Positions 1-10,891 of a DNA stretch of 64,000 nucleotides are shown here, in pieces; the first letter of the stretch is position 1; each line of letters opens with the position of its first letter. A program made the position numbers and the translations under genes. The stretch covers positions 186,001-250,000 of the forward strand of contig NZ_JANIGL010000002.1 in assembly GCF_024518675.1 (NCBI RefSeq). Direction: 5' to 3'. The DNA is from Pseudoalteromonas shioyasakiensis. GTDB taxonomy: Bacteria; Pseudomonadota; Gammaproteobacteria; Enterobacterales; Alteromonadaceae. The notes under the pieces are model-generated. The model made no database searches. It was given only the letters and a program-made list of their open reading frames with translations, and was not told the DNA's origin.

Positions 1-23
1 TTCGATCCCGCATAGCTCCACCA
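1..23 (+). tRNA. tRNA-Ala, 3' end only
   Basis: The window opens inside a tRNA. The T-arm 3' strand, an acceptor strand ending ATAGCTCC and a terminal ACCA match the end of bacterial tRNA-Ala. The 5' part and the anticodon lie outside the window, so the isoacceptor cannot be read. It is followed 38 bp later by the tRNA-Glu array, which suggests one mixed Ala-Glu transcription unit. Confidence 0.75.
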
Positions 24-61
24 TCTTATTTTTTGCAAGTCCTAGGGTAGCAGTTTTCTGT

Positions 62-137
62 GTCCCCATCGTCTAGAGGCCTAGGACACCGCCCTTTCAC
101 GGCGGTAACAGGGGTTCGAATCCCCTTGGGGACGCCA
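62..137 (+). tRNA. tRNA-Glu(UUC), copy 1
   Basis: A 76-nt cloverleaf starts GTCCCCAT and ends with an encoded CCA. The anticodon stem-loop CCGCC-CTTTCAC-GGCGG gives anticodon TTC. All six copies in this window are identical. The 133-nt spacer after this copy is unlike the later spacers, except for a shared 3' end containing GTCCTAGTGACACA. Confidence 0.97.
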
Positions 138-270
138 TCTAATTTATTAGAGGCGGTTATACCGAGAAAATAGCGATGCAAGTAAAGCTCGAGTCTTTAT
201 TCGCAAATATCGCATAATATAAAGCTCTGATTTGAGTCTAACTAATCATGTCCTAGTGACACATTTATGT

Positions 271-346
271 GTCCCCATCGTCTAGAGGCCTAGGACACCG
301 CCCTTTCACGGCGGTAACAGGGGTTCGAATCCCCTTGGGGACGCCA
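271..346 (+). tRNA. tRNA-Glu(UUC), copy 2
   Basis: Identical in sequence to copy 1, with anticodon TTC and encoded CCA. It is the first of four copies spaced at an exact 157-bp period. An 81-nt spacer follows, beginning with a small hairpin (CACTTA/TAAGTG) that overlaps the CCA end. Confidence 0.97.
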
Positions 347-427
347 CTTATTTATAAGTATTGTGTTATGAAAACACTCGCCTGAATCGAGTTTAACTAT
401 TCAGTTGTCCTAGTGACACATTTCTGT

Positions 428-503
428 GTCCCCATCGTCTAGAGGCCTAGGACACCGCCCTTTCACGGCGGTAACAGGGGTTCGAATCCCCTTGGGGACG
501 CCA
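428..503 (+). tRNA. tRNA-Glu(UUC), copy 3
   Basis: Identical to the other copies, with anticodon TTC and encoded CCA. It is the second unit of the 157-bp tandem repeat. Its downstream spacer differs from the neighbouring spacers by only a few bases. Confidence 0.97.
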
Positions 504-584
504 CTTACTTATAAGTGTTGTGTTATGAAAACACTCGCCTGAATCGAGTTTAACTATTCAGTTGTCCTAGTGACACATTTATGT

Positions 585-660
585 GTCCCCATCGTCTAGA
601 GGCCTAGGACACCGCCCTTTCACGGCGGTAACAGGGGTTCGAATCCCCTTGGGGACGCCA
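585..660 (+). tRNA. tRNA-Glu(UUC), copy 4
   Basis: Identical to the other copies, with anticodon TTC and encoded CCA. It is the third unit of the 157-bp tandem repeat. Confidence 0.97.
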
Positions 661-741
661 CTTATTTATAAGTGTTGTGTTATGAAAACACTCGTCTGAA
701 TCGAGTTTAACTATTCAGTTGTCCTAGTGACACATTTCTGT

Positions 742-817
742 GTCCCCATCGTCTAGAGGCCTAGGACACCGCCCTTTCACGGCGGTAACAGGGGTTCGAA
801 TCCCCTTGGGGACGCCA
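742..817 (+). tRNA. tRNA-Glu(UUC), copy 5
   Basis: Identical to the other copies, with anticodon TTC and encoded CCA. Its downstream spacer begins like the 81-nt spacers but is 170 nt long because of an extra palindrome-rich segment. Confidence 0.97.
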
Positions 818-889
818 CTTATTTATAAGTGTTGTGTTATGAAAACACTCGCCTGAATCGAGTTTAACTATTCAGTTGTCCTAGTGACA

Positions 890-987
890 CAGAAAATGTT
901 TCTGAGAAGATAATGCCATTCGCCTCGCAGGCTTGGTCTCATCTTACGCAGAAATAGCAAATCAGTGATTTGCAAACCAATTTCTGC
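890..987 (+). other. Palindrome-rich insertion in the last tRNA-Glu spacer
   Basis: This spacer carries about 89 nt more than its siblings. It contains CAGAAA-ATG-TTTCTG at 890-904 and a nested structure at 948-987: an outer GCAGAAAT/ATTTCTGC pair enclosing GCAAATCA-G-TGATTTGC. The nested structure abuts the 5' end of the last tRNA-Glu. It could be a processing structure or a small inserted palindromic element. No function can be assigned from sequence alone. Confidence 0.6.
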
Positions 988-1063
988 GTCCCCATCGTCT
1001 AGAGGCCTAGGACACCGCCCTTTCACGGCGGTAACAGGGGTTCGAATCCCCTTGGGGACGCCA
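988..1063 (+). tRNA. tRNA-Glu(UUC), copy 6 (last)
   Basis: Identical to the other copies, with anticodon TTC and encoded CCA. It closes the array. The sequence just downstream again forms an ACTTAT/ATAAGT hairpin but has no strong U-tract, so no clear terminator was found before the next gene at 1266. Confidence 0.97.
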
Positions 1064-1265
1064 CTTATTTTTATAAGTGAACAGTCATTTAAATAAGAAA
1101 ACCTTTTATACCCCTTCAAATCTTTATTCATAAAATATACTTGTTTACAGTCAAGTATGTATAAAAAATAAAAATCTCACTAATAGCGAATAAATTTTAA
1201 ATTCTCTTGTAAGCTACTAGACTGTTGATTATAGTCACCAATACATTCACGTGGTTTTAAGCTTA

Positions 1266-2903
1266 ATGCCAGCAAAGATTTTTTCTAACGCAAAAATACT
1301 CATAGTGGAAGAGCAACCTCTTGCTCAAAGCTATATGAAGCAATCGCTCGAAAAGCTTGGCTTTCGGCAATTGCGCTTTGCTGATCATGCTAATTCTGCA
1401 AAAGAGCAATGTTTAACCGAGCAATTTGATTTGATCGTTTGTTCGTTCAATTTGAGTAAACATCAGGATGGCTACCAGCTTTACGAAGAGTTAAGAGTTA
1501 AACGATTAATTAAAAACTCCACTGGCTTTATTTTTATCTCTGCAGAAACCACGGGCTCTTTAGTACACAGTGTCCTTGAGCTGCAACCTGATGACTTCCT
1601 TGTTAAACCCTTCACTATTTATGAACTTAAAACACGTATTGAAAAAATCTTATTACGTAAAACTAACTTACAAAAGGTTTATGATTTCATCGATGATGGC
1701 AACGATTCAAAAGCACTCAAATTTATAAATACTGCGCTAGAACATAATACCAGTGCGTATAGTGCTATTTTATTACGTTTAAAAGGTGATGTATTACTGA
1801 GATTGAAACGTAATGAAGAAGCTAAAAGCTTTTTTAAATCAGTTCTTGATATACAAAAATTCGCATGGGCAAAAGTAGGCTTAGTCGAAGCACTAATTGC
1901 AAATAACGAACATATATTAGCGCAGCGCATGCTTAAAACAATGCTTACGCGCCAAGAAACTCGACTAGTTGCACTAGATTTACTTGGCTCTTTAGAAATA
2001 AAACTAAACCAGTTTGAGCTCGCTCAAGACTTCCTCAGTGAAGCGGCCGAAATAGCACCAAGAAACCTTAATCGTCAAAAAGCATTAAGTCATGTTGCAC
2101 AACTCAATCATGATTACGAAAAGAATTATGCAACCCAAAAAGATATCGCTCAATTTGCCAAACATTCAATTCATGATCACCCTGATGTTTACTTGAATGC
2201 AGCCCGCGCTGGTATCGACTTTGCGCTAACGACAGATCAAAGTGATCAAATACAACGCATTACACGCCAAACCAATAAATATCTAAATGATCTAAAAGGG
2301 CAGTTTCCTAATAGCCAGAACCAAGCTCAAATCGATGTACTCAACGCACGCTTGCACTATCTAAAGGATGAGCATAAAAAAGCAAAAATGCTTATTGAGC
2401 AACTTGATGATGATACCCATATACGATCAATAGATGGCGCACTAGATAAAGCGAAGGCATTTCACGAGTTAGGCTTTCAAAATAAGGCGCAAATACTATT
2501 TAATAAAATAATCAGTCATTGTGAAACCCATCCAAATGTGAGTGATCCGGTCTATCTTCGTTATATTCAACAACAACAAAGTGAACGCCGAGATATAAAA
2601 ATGGGCCCTAAAGAGCTCAATAACCATGCTGTCACTCAGTTTAACCGGGGCCAACTAAATACAGCTTTAGAAGCATTTAGCCAAGCTTTTAGAATAATGC
2701 CCCGTAACGCAAGTATTGCACTAAATTTATTACAATGTTTATTCGATAATACAAAGAACAATAGTCAAAGCCTTAATTTGATGATGGCTAAAAAATGTTA
2801 TGCCTTATTAGTAACAACAAACCTAGATCCCGAGCAACAACAAAGACTTGATAAAATAACACAGCAGGCCAACAGTATGGGGCTGGCCTTAATGAATAAG
2901 TAA
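1266..2903 (+). CDS. Pseudo-receiver domain protein with TPR repeats
   Basis: This 545-aa protein has an N-terminal CheY-like receiver fold (about residues 9-125) followed by a long helical region of tetratricopeptide-like repeats (about 140-540), a layout used for protein-protein scaffolding. The receiver is atypical. Counting from the ATG at 1266, the acidic pair is E15-E16 and the conserved Lys is K114 (in LVKPF), but the phospho-acceptor Asp is replaced by Ser60 (VCSFNL where the family has CDYNL). It probably cannot be phosphorylated in the usual way. A GTG at 1251 is an in-frame alternative start; neither start has a clear ribosome site. It leads a tight operon with a solute-binding protein (4-bp gap) and a hybrid histidine kinase. 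Confidence 0.85.
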   Translation: MPAKIFSNAKILIVEEQPLAQSYMKQSLEKLGFRQLRFADHANSAKEQCLTEQFDLIVCSFNLSKHQDGYQLYEELRVKRLIKNSTGFIFISAETTGSLVHSVLELQPDDFLVKPFTIYELKTRIEKILLRKTNLQKVYDFIDDGNDSKALKFINTALEHNTSAYSAILLRLKGDVLLRLKRNEEAKSFFKSVLDIQKFAWAKVGLVEALIANNEHILAQRMLKTMLTRQETRLVALDLLGSLEIKLNQFELAQDFLSEAAEIAPRNLNRQKALSHVAQLNHDYEKNYATQKDIAQFAKHSIHDHPDVYLNAARAGIDFALTTDQSDQIQRITRQTNKYLNDLKGQFPNSQNQAQIDVLNARLHYLKDEHKKAKMLIEQLDDDTHIRSIDGALDKAKAFHELGFQNKAQILFNKIISHCETHPNVSDPVYLRYIQQQQSERRDIKMGPKELNNHAVTQFNRGQLNTALEAFSQAFRIMPRNASIALNLLQCLFDNTKNNSQSLNLMMAKKCYALLVTTNLDPEQQQRLDKITQQANSMGLALMNK

Positions 2904-2907
2904 CCAC

Positions 2908-4278
2908 ATGGGCATGGGAATACTATTGAATCGTACTTTCACCTTACTGTGTTATGCTTTTATCTTGTGTCATTCTTTAGCCACACAAGCTGAAACATCC
3001 TTATCACATTGGCAACAAGCAAAAATAGATTGGCGCGCTCATCAAGGCGCACACATAAATGTTTTAGCTGATCAGCAACCTGCATTTTCGGCATTAAAGC
3101 CATACCTGCCTTTATTTGAAGAGCTAACCGGGATCAGTGTTGGCTTTCATGCTTTAGAACAATCAAAAATGCGCCATAGAAGAACGGCCGATCTTGAAAA
3201 AGGGTTAGGCTTATACGATGTATTGCCAATGGGAGTGACATTTTTAGGTCAAGCACATGCCAAAGGCTATTTGGCACCACTGACTCCCTATTTAGAAAAC
3301 CCAACACTTACAGATTTAGACTGGTATAAGATTTCTGATATCAGCCGTAATAGTCTCGCACTATCAAGAATTGACGGTACCCTGCTCTCACTGCCATTTG
3401 ATTTTTCGGCACCGATCTATTTTTATCGCAAAGACTTATTTACTGAATTTGATTTAGCAGTACCGGATACATATGAGGATTTACTAAAAACGAAACTCGC
3501 TTTGCAACACGCCCTCGATACCAGCCCCCAACATAAAGGTGTAAGGGCATTTGCAGCCAGAACATTACCCGGCGCGGGGTTAAATACTTGGACTATTTTG
3601 CCAATAATTCGTGCTTATGGTGGGCAAATTATTACTCAGGATGAACAGGCCACAAGTAATTCTCAAGCCGTGCGAACTGCAGTCACACTTTATCGTGATT
3701 TAGTAACCGGTTATGGTAACCCCGACAATAGTCAGATACTGCACTTTTACCAAATTCGTGAATTATTTAAACAAGGTAAATTAGCTTCTGCTATTATCGC
3801 ATCACATTTTTATAATGAAATTGATACGCCTGAAGAGTCTATAATATGGGACAAGTGGGAGGCAGCTCCTTTACCAAAAGGGCCATACTCCCGTGAAACA
3901 TCCCCTTGGGCCTGGTCATTTGCTATTAATGCCAAATCAGCTAACAAATCAGCTGCTTGGTTATTTATTCAATGGGCTACAAGCGAACAAACTGCAACTT
4001 TATTAAGTACTGGAGGCTCCCCTCCTCGCCAACAAATATGGCAAAAACAGCTTTTTAATTTAGTAAATAAACCGGGGTTTAATAATACAATGCTCTGGGT
4101 GTTTGAGCATGCGACCCCGAGCTATATCCAATCAGGAATAACATTATTTCCTGAGATCGGCGAAATTATCTCTCACGCATACAGTCAAATTTTTTATGGG
4201 GCTGACGTTAGCAATACGCTTGATAGCAGTAATAAAAAAATTACTCAGCTTTTAAATAATAAAAAAGAGCAGCCTTAA
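2908..4278 (+). CDS. Periplasmic extracellular solute-binding protein (family 1 type)
   Basis: This 456-aa protein starts with a Sec signal peptide (hydrophobic core about residues 10-24, probable cleavage after ATQA near residue 28). The mature part resembles sugar-type ABC binding proteins, with a DVLPMG segment near residue 105 and aromatic patches such as SPWAWSF. No ABC permease or ATPase gene lies nearby. The partners are a receiver-TPR protein 4 bp upstream and a membrane histidine kinase 5 bp downstream. The likely role is therefore ligand sensing for the kinase rather than transport, but this is inference. The ligand cannot be predicted. Confidence 0.8.
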   Translation: MGMGILLNRTFTLLCYAFILCHSLATQAETSLSHWQQAKIDWRAHQGAHINVLADQQPAFSALKPYLPLFEELTGISVGFHALEQSKMRHRRTADLEKGLGLYDVLPMGVTFLGQAHAKGYLAPLTPYLENPTLTDLDWYKISDISRNSLALSRIDGTLLSLPFDFSAPIYFYRKDLFTEFDLAVPDTYEDLLKTKLALQHALDTSPQHKGVRAFAARTLPGAGLNTWTILPIIRAYGGQIITQDEQATSNSQAVRTAVTLYRDLVTGYGNPDNSQILHFYQIRELFKQGKLASAIIASHFYNEIDTPEESIIWDKWEAAPLPKGPYSRETSPWAWSFAINAKSANKSAAWLFIQWATSEQTATLLSTGGSPPRQQIWQKQLFNLVNKPGFNNTMLWVFEHATPSYIQSGITLFPEIGEIISHAYSQIFYGADVSNTLDSSNKKITQLLNNKKEQP

Positions 4279-4283
4279 TTATT

Positions 4284-6242
4284 ATGTATTTCACAATTGC
4301 GCACAAAATTTTATTAATCATTGGCTTCACTATTACACTTGTACTCGGTGCAAGTACCACATTGCATGTGATTGAACTAAAAAATCAGAATTTATTAAAC
4401 ATGAGTGAAAAAGCCACTGCAATTGTTTCTCCTATGCTAAGTGAGATAGAACAATTAACCCAAGATGGTAATAAAGGCAGTTGGGTATTAAAAATACAGG
4501 CCATAGCAATAGATGAGTTACTCGATGAAAATACATTTAATGATCTCACTAATATTTATTTTGTCGATAATAATGCCAAAATTGTTACCCATATCAATAC
4601 AGCACTACTCGCGACTCAGTTAATTGACGAGCAATTGATCCAAGCGAGCCAAAACAATAGCCGTACAATACTTAATAAAAAAAACCTTTATAATGTTGTT
4701 ATCCCTGTAAAAAACCACAATAAAGAAAAAATAGGTTCTGTCATTGTCAGTTTTTCAGATAATGACTTAGCCAAAAAGATTAAACTGATAATTACAAATG
4801 CGATTCTACTGTTTGTCGTTTATTTAGTCGCAGCCTTGGCCATCGCTTATATCGTTATACGTAAAATAATACTGCAACCTATAGACCAATTAGTTGAATT
4901 CTCTCATGCAATTACCACGGGTGATCTTGATTGCCCGATAAATATCTCTAACCAAGATGAAATTGGCACATTAGCAAGTGGCTTTAAAATGATGCGCGCG
5001 GCAATACGCCAACAAATTAATAATATGCATCAGCAGCAAGCGGCACTTGAAGACATGGTGGCACAAAGGACTCAGGAGTATCTCGCAGCAAAAGAGCAAG
5101 CCGAGAATTCCAACAAAGCCAAAAGCGTATTTTTAGCCAATATGTCTCACGAACTACGAACCCCATTAAACGCGGTACTTGGTTTTAGCCAATTACTACA
5201 AGATCGTGAAATAGAAGCGACAAAACTGCGTTATTTAGAGGCAATTACAGTATCTGGCAAGTCCTTATTAAACATTCTTAACGATATTTTAGACTTGTCT
5301 AAAATTGATGCCGGAAAAATGCACTTAGAACTCAGTAATGTTGAGCTTCAGCAGATGTGCAAAGAACTCTCTTTAATGTTTATGCAACAATGTGCGCAAA
5401 AAGATTTAGCTTTAAAGATTGAATGCACTCCTGATGCCTCAAAAGCGCTTCTTCTTGATTGCAATAAGCTACGCCAAGTAATGATAAACTTGCTCAGTAA
5501 TGCTATTAAGTTTACTGAGCAAGGTATTGTAAGCGCACAATTTGACTGTAAAGTAAGTGATACTGGCGAGCATGTTAACCTCATTATTCGCGTTAAGGAC
5601 ACGGGGAAAGGCATTGCAGAAGATCAACAGCAAATTATTTTTAATGCCTTTGAACAGGTCGAAGGTCAAAAAACATCGCAATATGGTGGTACAGGCTTAG
5701 GACTGGCGATTACGCTAAAGTTTATTAAGTTAATGGCGGGCACAATAAGTCTAAACAGTGTTGAAAATCAAGGCAGTGAATTTATAATTGAAATCCCTGA
5801 TATCGCCTATGCTGAGTCTCAAAGTAACACTAATCACATTAACTTCCCTGCTATTAGTAGCTACAACTTCGAGCCAAGTAAAATTTTAATCGTTGATGAC
5901 ATTACTTATAACCGAGATTTTTTAGTCTCATTTTTATCACGTTGGCCATTCGCAATTGATGTTGCAGAAAATGGCAAAATCGCATTACAGAAAGTCGCGA
6001 AATGTCAGCCTGACTTAATTATTATGGATATGAAAATGCCGGTTATGGGTGGCTTAGAAGCAACTAAACAGTTACGAAATAACGAGCAATATAAACACAT
6101 ACCCATCATTGCCGTCACTGCCTCAGCGCTAAAAAATGAAAACCTTGAGTTTACTCAACTCACTGACTACTGCATTACCAAGCCAATTTGTCGCGAACAT
6201 TTAATATTTGCTATCGCTCAGCTTATAGAACCTTCAAAGTAG
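4284..6242 (+). CDS. Hybrid sensor histidine kinase with HAMP and receiver domains
   Basis: The domain order in this 652-aa protein is: TM1 (about 8-28), periplasmic sensor (about 30-165), TM2 (about 168-192), HAMP (about 193-245), coiled coil, HisKA with the phospho-accepting His289 in MSHELRTP, HATPase_c with an N box (NLLSNAIKF, 402-410) and G boxes (DTGKGI at 439 and GGTGLGL at 468), and a C-terminal receiver with DD at 538-539, Asp582 and Lys633. All catalytic residues are present, so the kinase and its own receiver look functional, unlike the upstream receiver-TPR protein. No Hpt domain or separate DNA-binding regulator is in the operon. It is convergent with msrB, 7 bp apart. Confidence 0.93.
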   Translation: MYFTIAHKILLIIGFTITLVLGASTTLHVIELKNQNLLNMSEKATAIVSPMLSEIEQLTQDGNKGSWVLKIQAIAIDELLDENTFNDLTNIYFVDNNAKIVTHINTALLATQLIDEQLIQASQNNSRTILNKKNLYNVVIPVKNHNKEKIGSVIVSFSDNDLAKKIKLIITNAILLFVVYLVAALAIAYIVIRKIILQPIDQLVEFSHAITTGDLDCPINISNQDEIGTLASGFKMMRAAIRQQINNMHQQQAALEDMVAQRTQEYLAAKEQAENSNKAKSVFLANMSHELRTPLNAVLGFSQLLQDREIEATKLRYLEAITVSGKSLLNILNDILDLSKIDAGKMHLELSNVELQQMCKELSLMFMQQCAQKDLALKIECTPDASKALLLDCNKLRQVMINLLSNAIKFTEQGIVSAQFDCKVSDTGEHVNLIIRVKDTGKGIAEDQQQIIFNAFEQVEGQKTSQYGGTGLGLAITLKFIKLMAGTISLNSVENQGSEFIIEIPDIAYAESQSNTNHINFPAISSYNFEPSKILIVDDITYNRDFLVSFLSRWPFAIDVAENGKIALQKVAKCQPDLIIMDMKMPVMGGLEATKQLRNNEQYKHIPIIAVTASALKNENLEFTQLTDYCITKPICREHLIFAIAQLIEPSK

Positions 6243-6249
6243 CGGTTTA

Positions 6250-6690
6250 TTATAACTTTTTTAGTGCTAACGCGTTTACACAATAGCGTAAACCGCTAGG
6301 CATTGGACCATCCGGAAAAACATGACCTAAGTGAGCATCACAGACGTTACAAACAGCTTCTATGCGTTGCATCCCGTGACTGATATCACTGTTGTAGGCA
6401 ATTGCATTTATTTGCGCGGGCTGAGTAAATGATGGCCAACCTGTGCCACTATCAAACTTTTCTCCGCCTTCAAATAACACATTATCACAACACACACAGG
6501 CATATTCACCCGGTTCGAACAAGGTGCAGCTATCTGAACTGTGTGGCCGCTCGGTGCCCTTATTACGGGTTACATAATAAGCTTCATCTGTTAATTGTGC
6601 GCGCCACTGCTCATCGCTTTTTATTACCTTGCTACTTGGCTCAGGATTACCATTGCTTGCAAAGTCTAAAATATCATTCCACGTCAACAT
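6250..6690 (-). CDS. msrB: Peptide-methionine (R)-S-oxide reductase MsrB
   Basis: This enzyme reduces the R epimer of methionine sulfoxide in oxidised proteins using thioredoxin. The 146-aa length is normal. The catalytic Cys137 sits in RYCVN, the zinc ligands are the pairs around C65/C68 and C114/C117 (CNVC), and the substrate-site signature GTGWPSF is at residues 82-88. Cys55 may be the resolving cysteine. A good ribosome site (AAGAGG) precedes the ATG. It has no signal peptide, so it is cytoplasmic. Confidence 0.96.
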   Translation of the reverse strand: MLTWNDILDFASNGNPEPSSKVIKSDEQWRAQLTDEAYYVTRNKGTERPHSSDSCTLFEPGEYACVCCDNVLFEGGEKFDSGTGWPSFTQPAQINAIAYNSDISHGMQRIEAVCNVCDAHLGHVFPDGPMPSGLRYCVNALALKKL

Positions 6691-6718
6691 AACTACCTCT
6701 TAAGAAAAAATGAACTTG

Positions 6719-7159
6719 CTAGTCAATTATCATCGATTGTTTTTCTCGTTCAGTTAGTAAAGAATTAAAATAAGCAACTAAGTGCACTTTACTACTTGGC
6801 AGGCTTGTTGAGAATACACACTCCTGATTAGCAAAAATAAACACCGAGTCTTCATAACACTTAATATGGTCGATGCTATCAATTGCAAGCCAGTGTGGGC
6901 CAGTAGTACGGTCAAAAAAGCCGGTAAGAGAAAAAAGCATTAACTGATGTTGATTCCTCTGTATCAATTTATCTAAGCTATTACGCTCTCTAAACAAAGG
7001 GGTAAGACGATAACAACATGAACTAAATACAAAGACCCATAGCGCAAGCAATAACACAAACCATGGCTGCGCCAATAGTGGAGTAAAAATGCAAAGCAAG
7101 AATAATACACAACCAATAGCAGCAACTATCAAGGCTAGTTGTCTATTAATTTTGTACAT
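6719..7159 (-). CDS. Hypothetical two-TM membrane protein
   Basis: This 146-aa protein was not recognised. Two hydrophobic segments (about 8-30 and 32-50) are followed by a cytoplasmic, mixed alpha/beta-looking domain of about 90 residues ending in a basic-acidic tail. The layout resembles small proteins whose soluble part has a PH-like fold, but that is only a resemblance. A strong AGGAG ribosome site lies 6 nt before the ATG. It follows the DUF2919 gene by 17 bp and probably belongs to the ligA-downstream group of membrane genes. Confidence 0.7.
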   Translation of the reverse strand: MYKINRQLALIVAAIGCVLFLLCIFTPLLAQPWFVLLLALWVFVFSSCCYRLTPLFRERNSLDKLIQRNQHQLMLFSLTGFFDRTTGPHWLAIDSIDHIKCYEDSVFIFANQECVFSTSLPSSKVHLVAYFNSLLTEREKQSMIID

Positions 7160-7176
7160 GCACAGCTCCTAAATAT

Positions 7177-7670
7177 TTACTTTGATTGAGCTTTATTTTC
7201 AGGCTCAGGCCAATCATTAAAAAATACAGTTAAATATCGGCTTTTAGCCAAATATAATAGCACCCATAACACGACCACCATTTGCAATGCTAAAAACATC
7301 GAAAATTGATAATAGCTATGCGCAGCTTGGATAATCAACCAAGTTAAATCAAGCACCGCACAGACAAGTAAAGGCCAGCGCATAAAACGCCACAGTTTGG
7401 CTAGCCGTACTGCACTTTGAGCATTTTTTTGCGGCCTGCGTAAACAAAAAATCACCGCGGGGATAATAGCAACAGCGCCAATAGCCAGAGCACTAAAAAA
7501 ATCCTGTTTTGAGCGAAAAACTAACGACATAATGTCTAGCTCAGGCCGACGGCTTAACGCGGCAATAATCCAAATAAAATACGCCCGTAATAGCACTAAC
7601 AAGCTTAAATGAAATGCAATAGGAGTACGATATGTGCCGTATTTATCCCAGTATTCTGGACCATAGCGCA

Positions 7671-7671
<1 letters not shown>
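7177..7671 (-). CDS. DUF2919 family inner membrane protein (YfeZ-like)
   Basis: This 164-aa protein has about four transmembrane segments. The N-terminal pattern (YDKYG..RTP..F...LLLRAYF) is typical of the DUF2919 / E. coli YfeZ family. Function is unknown. Its ATG overlaps the stop of the DUF3392 gene by one base, so the two are translationally coupled. YfeZ family assignment is by recalled sequence resemblance only. Confidence 0.75.
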
Positions 7672-10092
<2,421 letters not shown>

Positions 10093-10121
10093 TTAATTAA
10101 TTAACTTTATTTGGTTACTGC

Positions 10122-10853
10122 TCACGCGCAGAAGCTTCTCACTTTTTCTACATACTCACGTACACTATCAACGGTCATTTCTTCTCGTTGTGAGTCTAAA
10201 ATGGTAGCACCGAACTCATCTGCAAGCTTTTTCGCAGCACTATGAAGCATGTTAAACGCAGCTAAGCCATCACCATCACATGGTAAGGTCATAAAGAGGC
10301 TGATCCCAGCGGTACTAAATTGTTCCATATTATCAATATCAAACGTACCTGGGTTGTACATATTAACTAAGCGAAATAGTACAGGACCAAGGCCTGCAGG
10401 GTCTAAATGACGATTAAAGAAGCCTTCCTCTGAATATTTAAAACCAAGCGTATTAACCGCTGGTAATAATTTACTGCCTTCCATCACCATGCCTTCTGGC
10501 ATTTGAATGTGCACAATAATAAAGTCAGCTGCAGGAGCCGCAGATTCACTTTCTGCTTTGGGCTCTTCAAGGTCTTCTGGCGTTTGCTCAACGCTCTGCT
10601 GTGGCTCAGGCTGTTCATCTGCTGCAGAGAAACTAAGATCACCAAACTGAGGTTCATCACGTTCAGCTGAACGCTCTTGAATAGGCTCTGCCGCTGTTTG
10701 TTGTACAGGGGCTTGTTCAGTAGGTTCAACTCGCTCATCAGCGGGTGTTGCAGGCTCATCTTTTTTACGAACTGACCATAGGCCATGTATTAATAATCCA
10801 CCAATGACAATTACACTGATAATGATTAAAACCCATCTTAATTGCTCGGCCAT
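10122..10853 (-). CDS. zipA: Cell division protein ZipA
   Basis: ZipA tethers FtsZ filaments to the inner membrane at the septum. The 243-aa product has one N-terminal TM helix (about residues 7-26), a basic patch, an acidic Glu/Pro/Gln-rich linker (about 30-110) and a C-terminal FtsZ-binding domain (about 115-243). The start was chosen at the ATG at 10853, because AAGGTGAGGGG stands directly upstream. A longer in-frame start at 10883 would put ten residues before the usual N-terminus. The order smc-zipA-ligA is typical of relatives that keep SMC. Confidence 0.95.
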   Translation of the reverse strand: MAEQLRWVLIIISVIVIGGLLIHGLWSVRKKDEPATPADERVEPTEQAPVQQTAAEPIQERSAERDEPQFGDLSFSAADEQPEPQQSVEQTPEDLEEPKAESESAAPAADFIIVHIQMPEGMVMEGSKLLPAVNTLGFKYSEEGFFNRHLDPAGLGPVLFRLVNMYNPGTFDIDNMEQFSTAGISLFMTLPCDGDGLAAFNMLHSAAKKLADEFGATILDSQREEMTVDSVREYVEKVRSFCA

Positions 10854-10891
10854 CCCCTCACCTTTTATTATTTGATTTGCCAAAAATTGTA

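Larger units (their letters stand above)
271..889 (+). repeat. 157-bp tandem repeat (tRNA-Glu plus spacer, about four units)
   Basis: The units start at 271, 428, 585 and 742. Each holds a 76-nt tRNA-Glu and an 81-nt spacer; the fourth spacer copy diverges from about 890. The spacers are nearly identical and contain two small hairpins, CACTTA/TAAGTG and GTGTT/AACAC. The pattern indicates recent unequal-crossover amplification of a tRNA transcription unit. Confidence 0.93.

Noticed and set aside
62-1063. CRISPR-like pattern of regular repeats and spacers
   Set aside because: The repeats are complete tRNA-Glu genes and the spacers are nearly identical to each other, unlike CRISPR spacers.
868-1131. 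87-aa minus-strand reading frame over the last tRNA-Glu
   Set aside because: It is antisense to a tRNA and its spacer; the protein sequence is only a translation of tRNA DNA.
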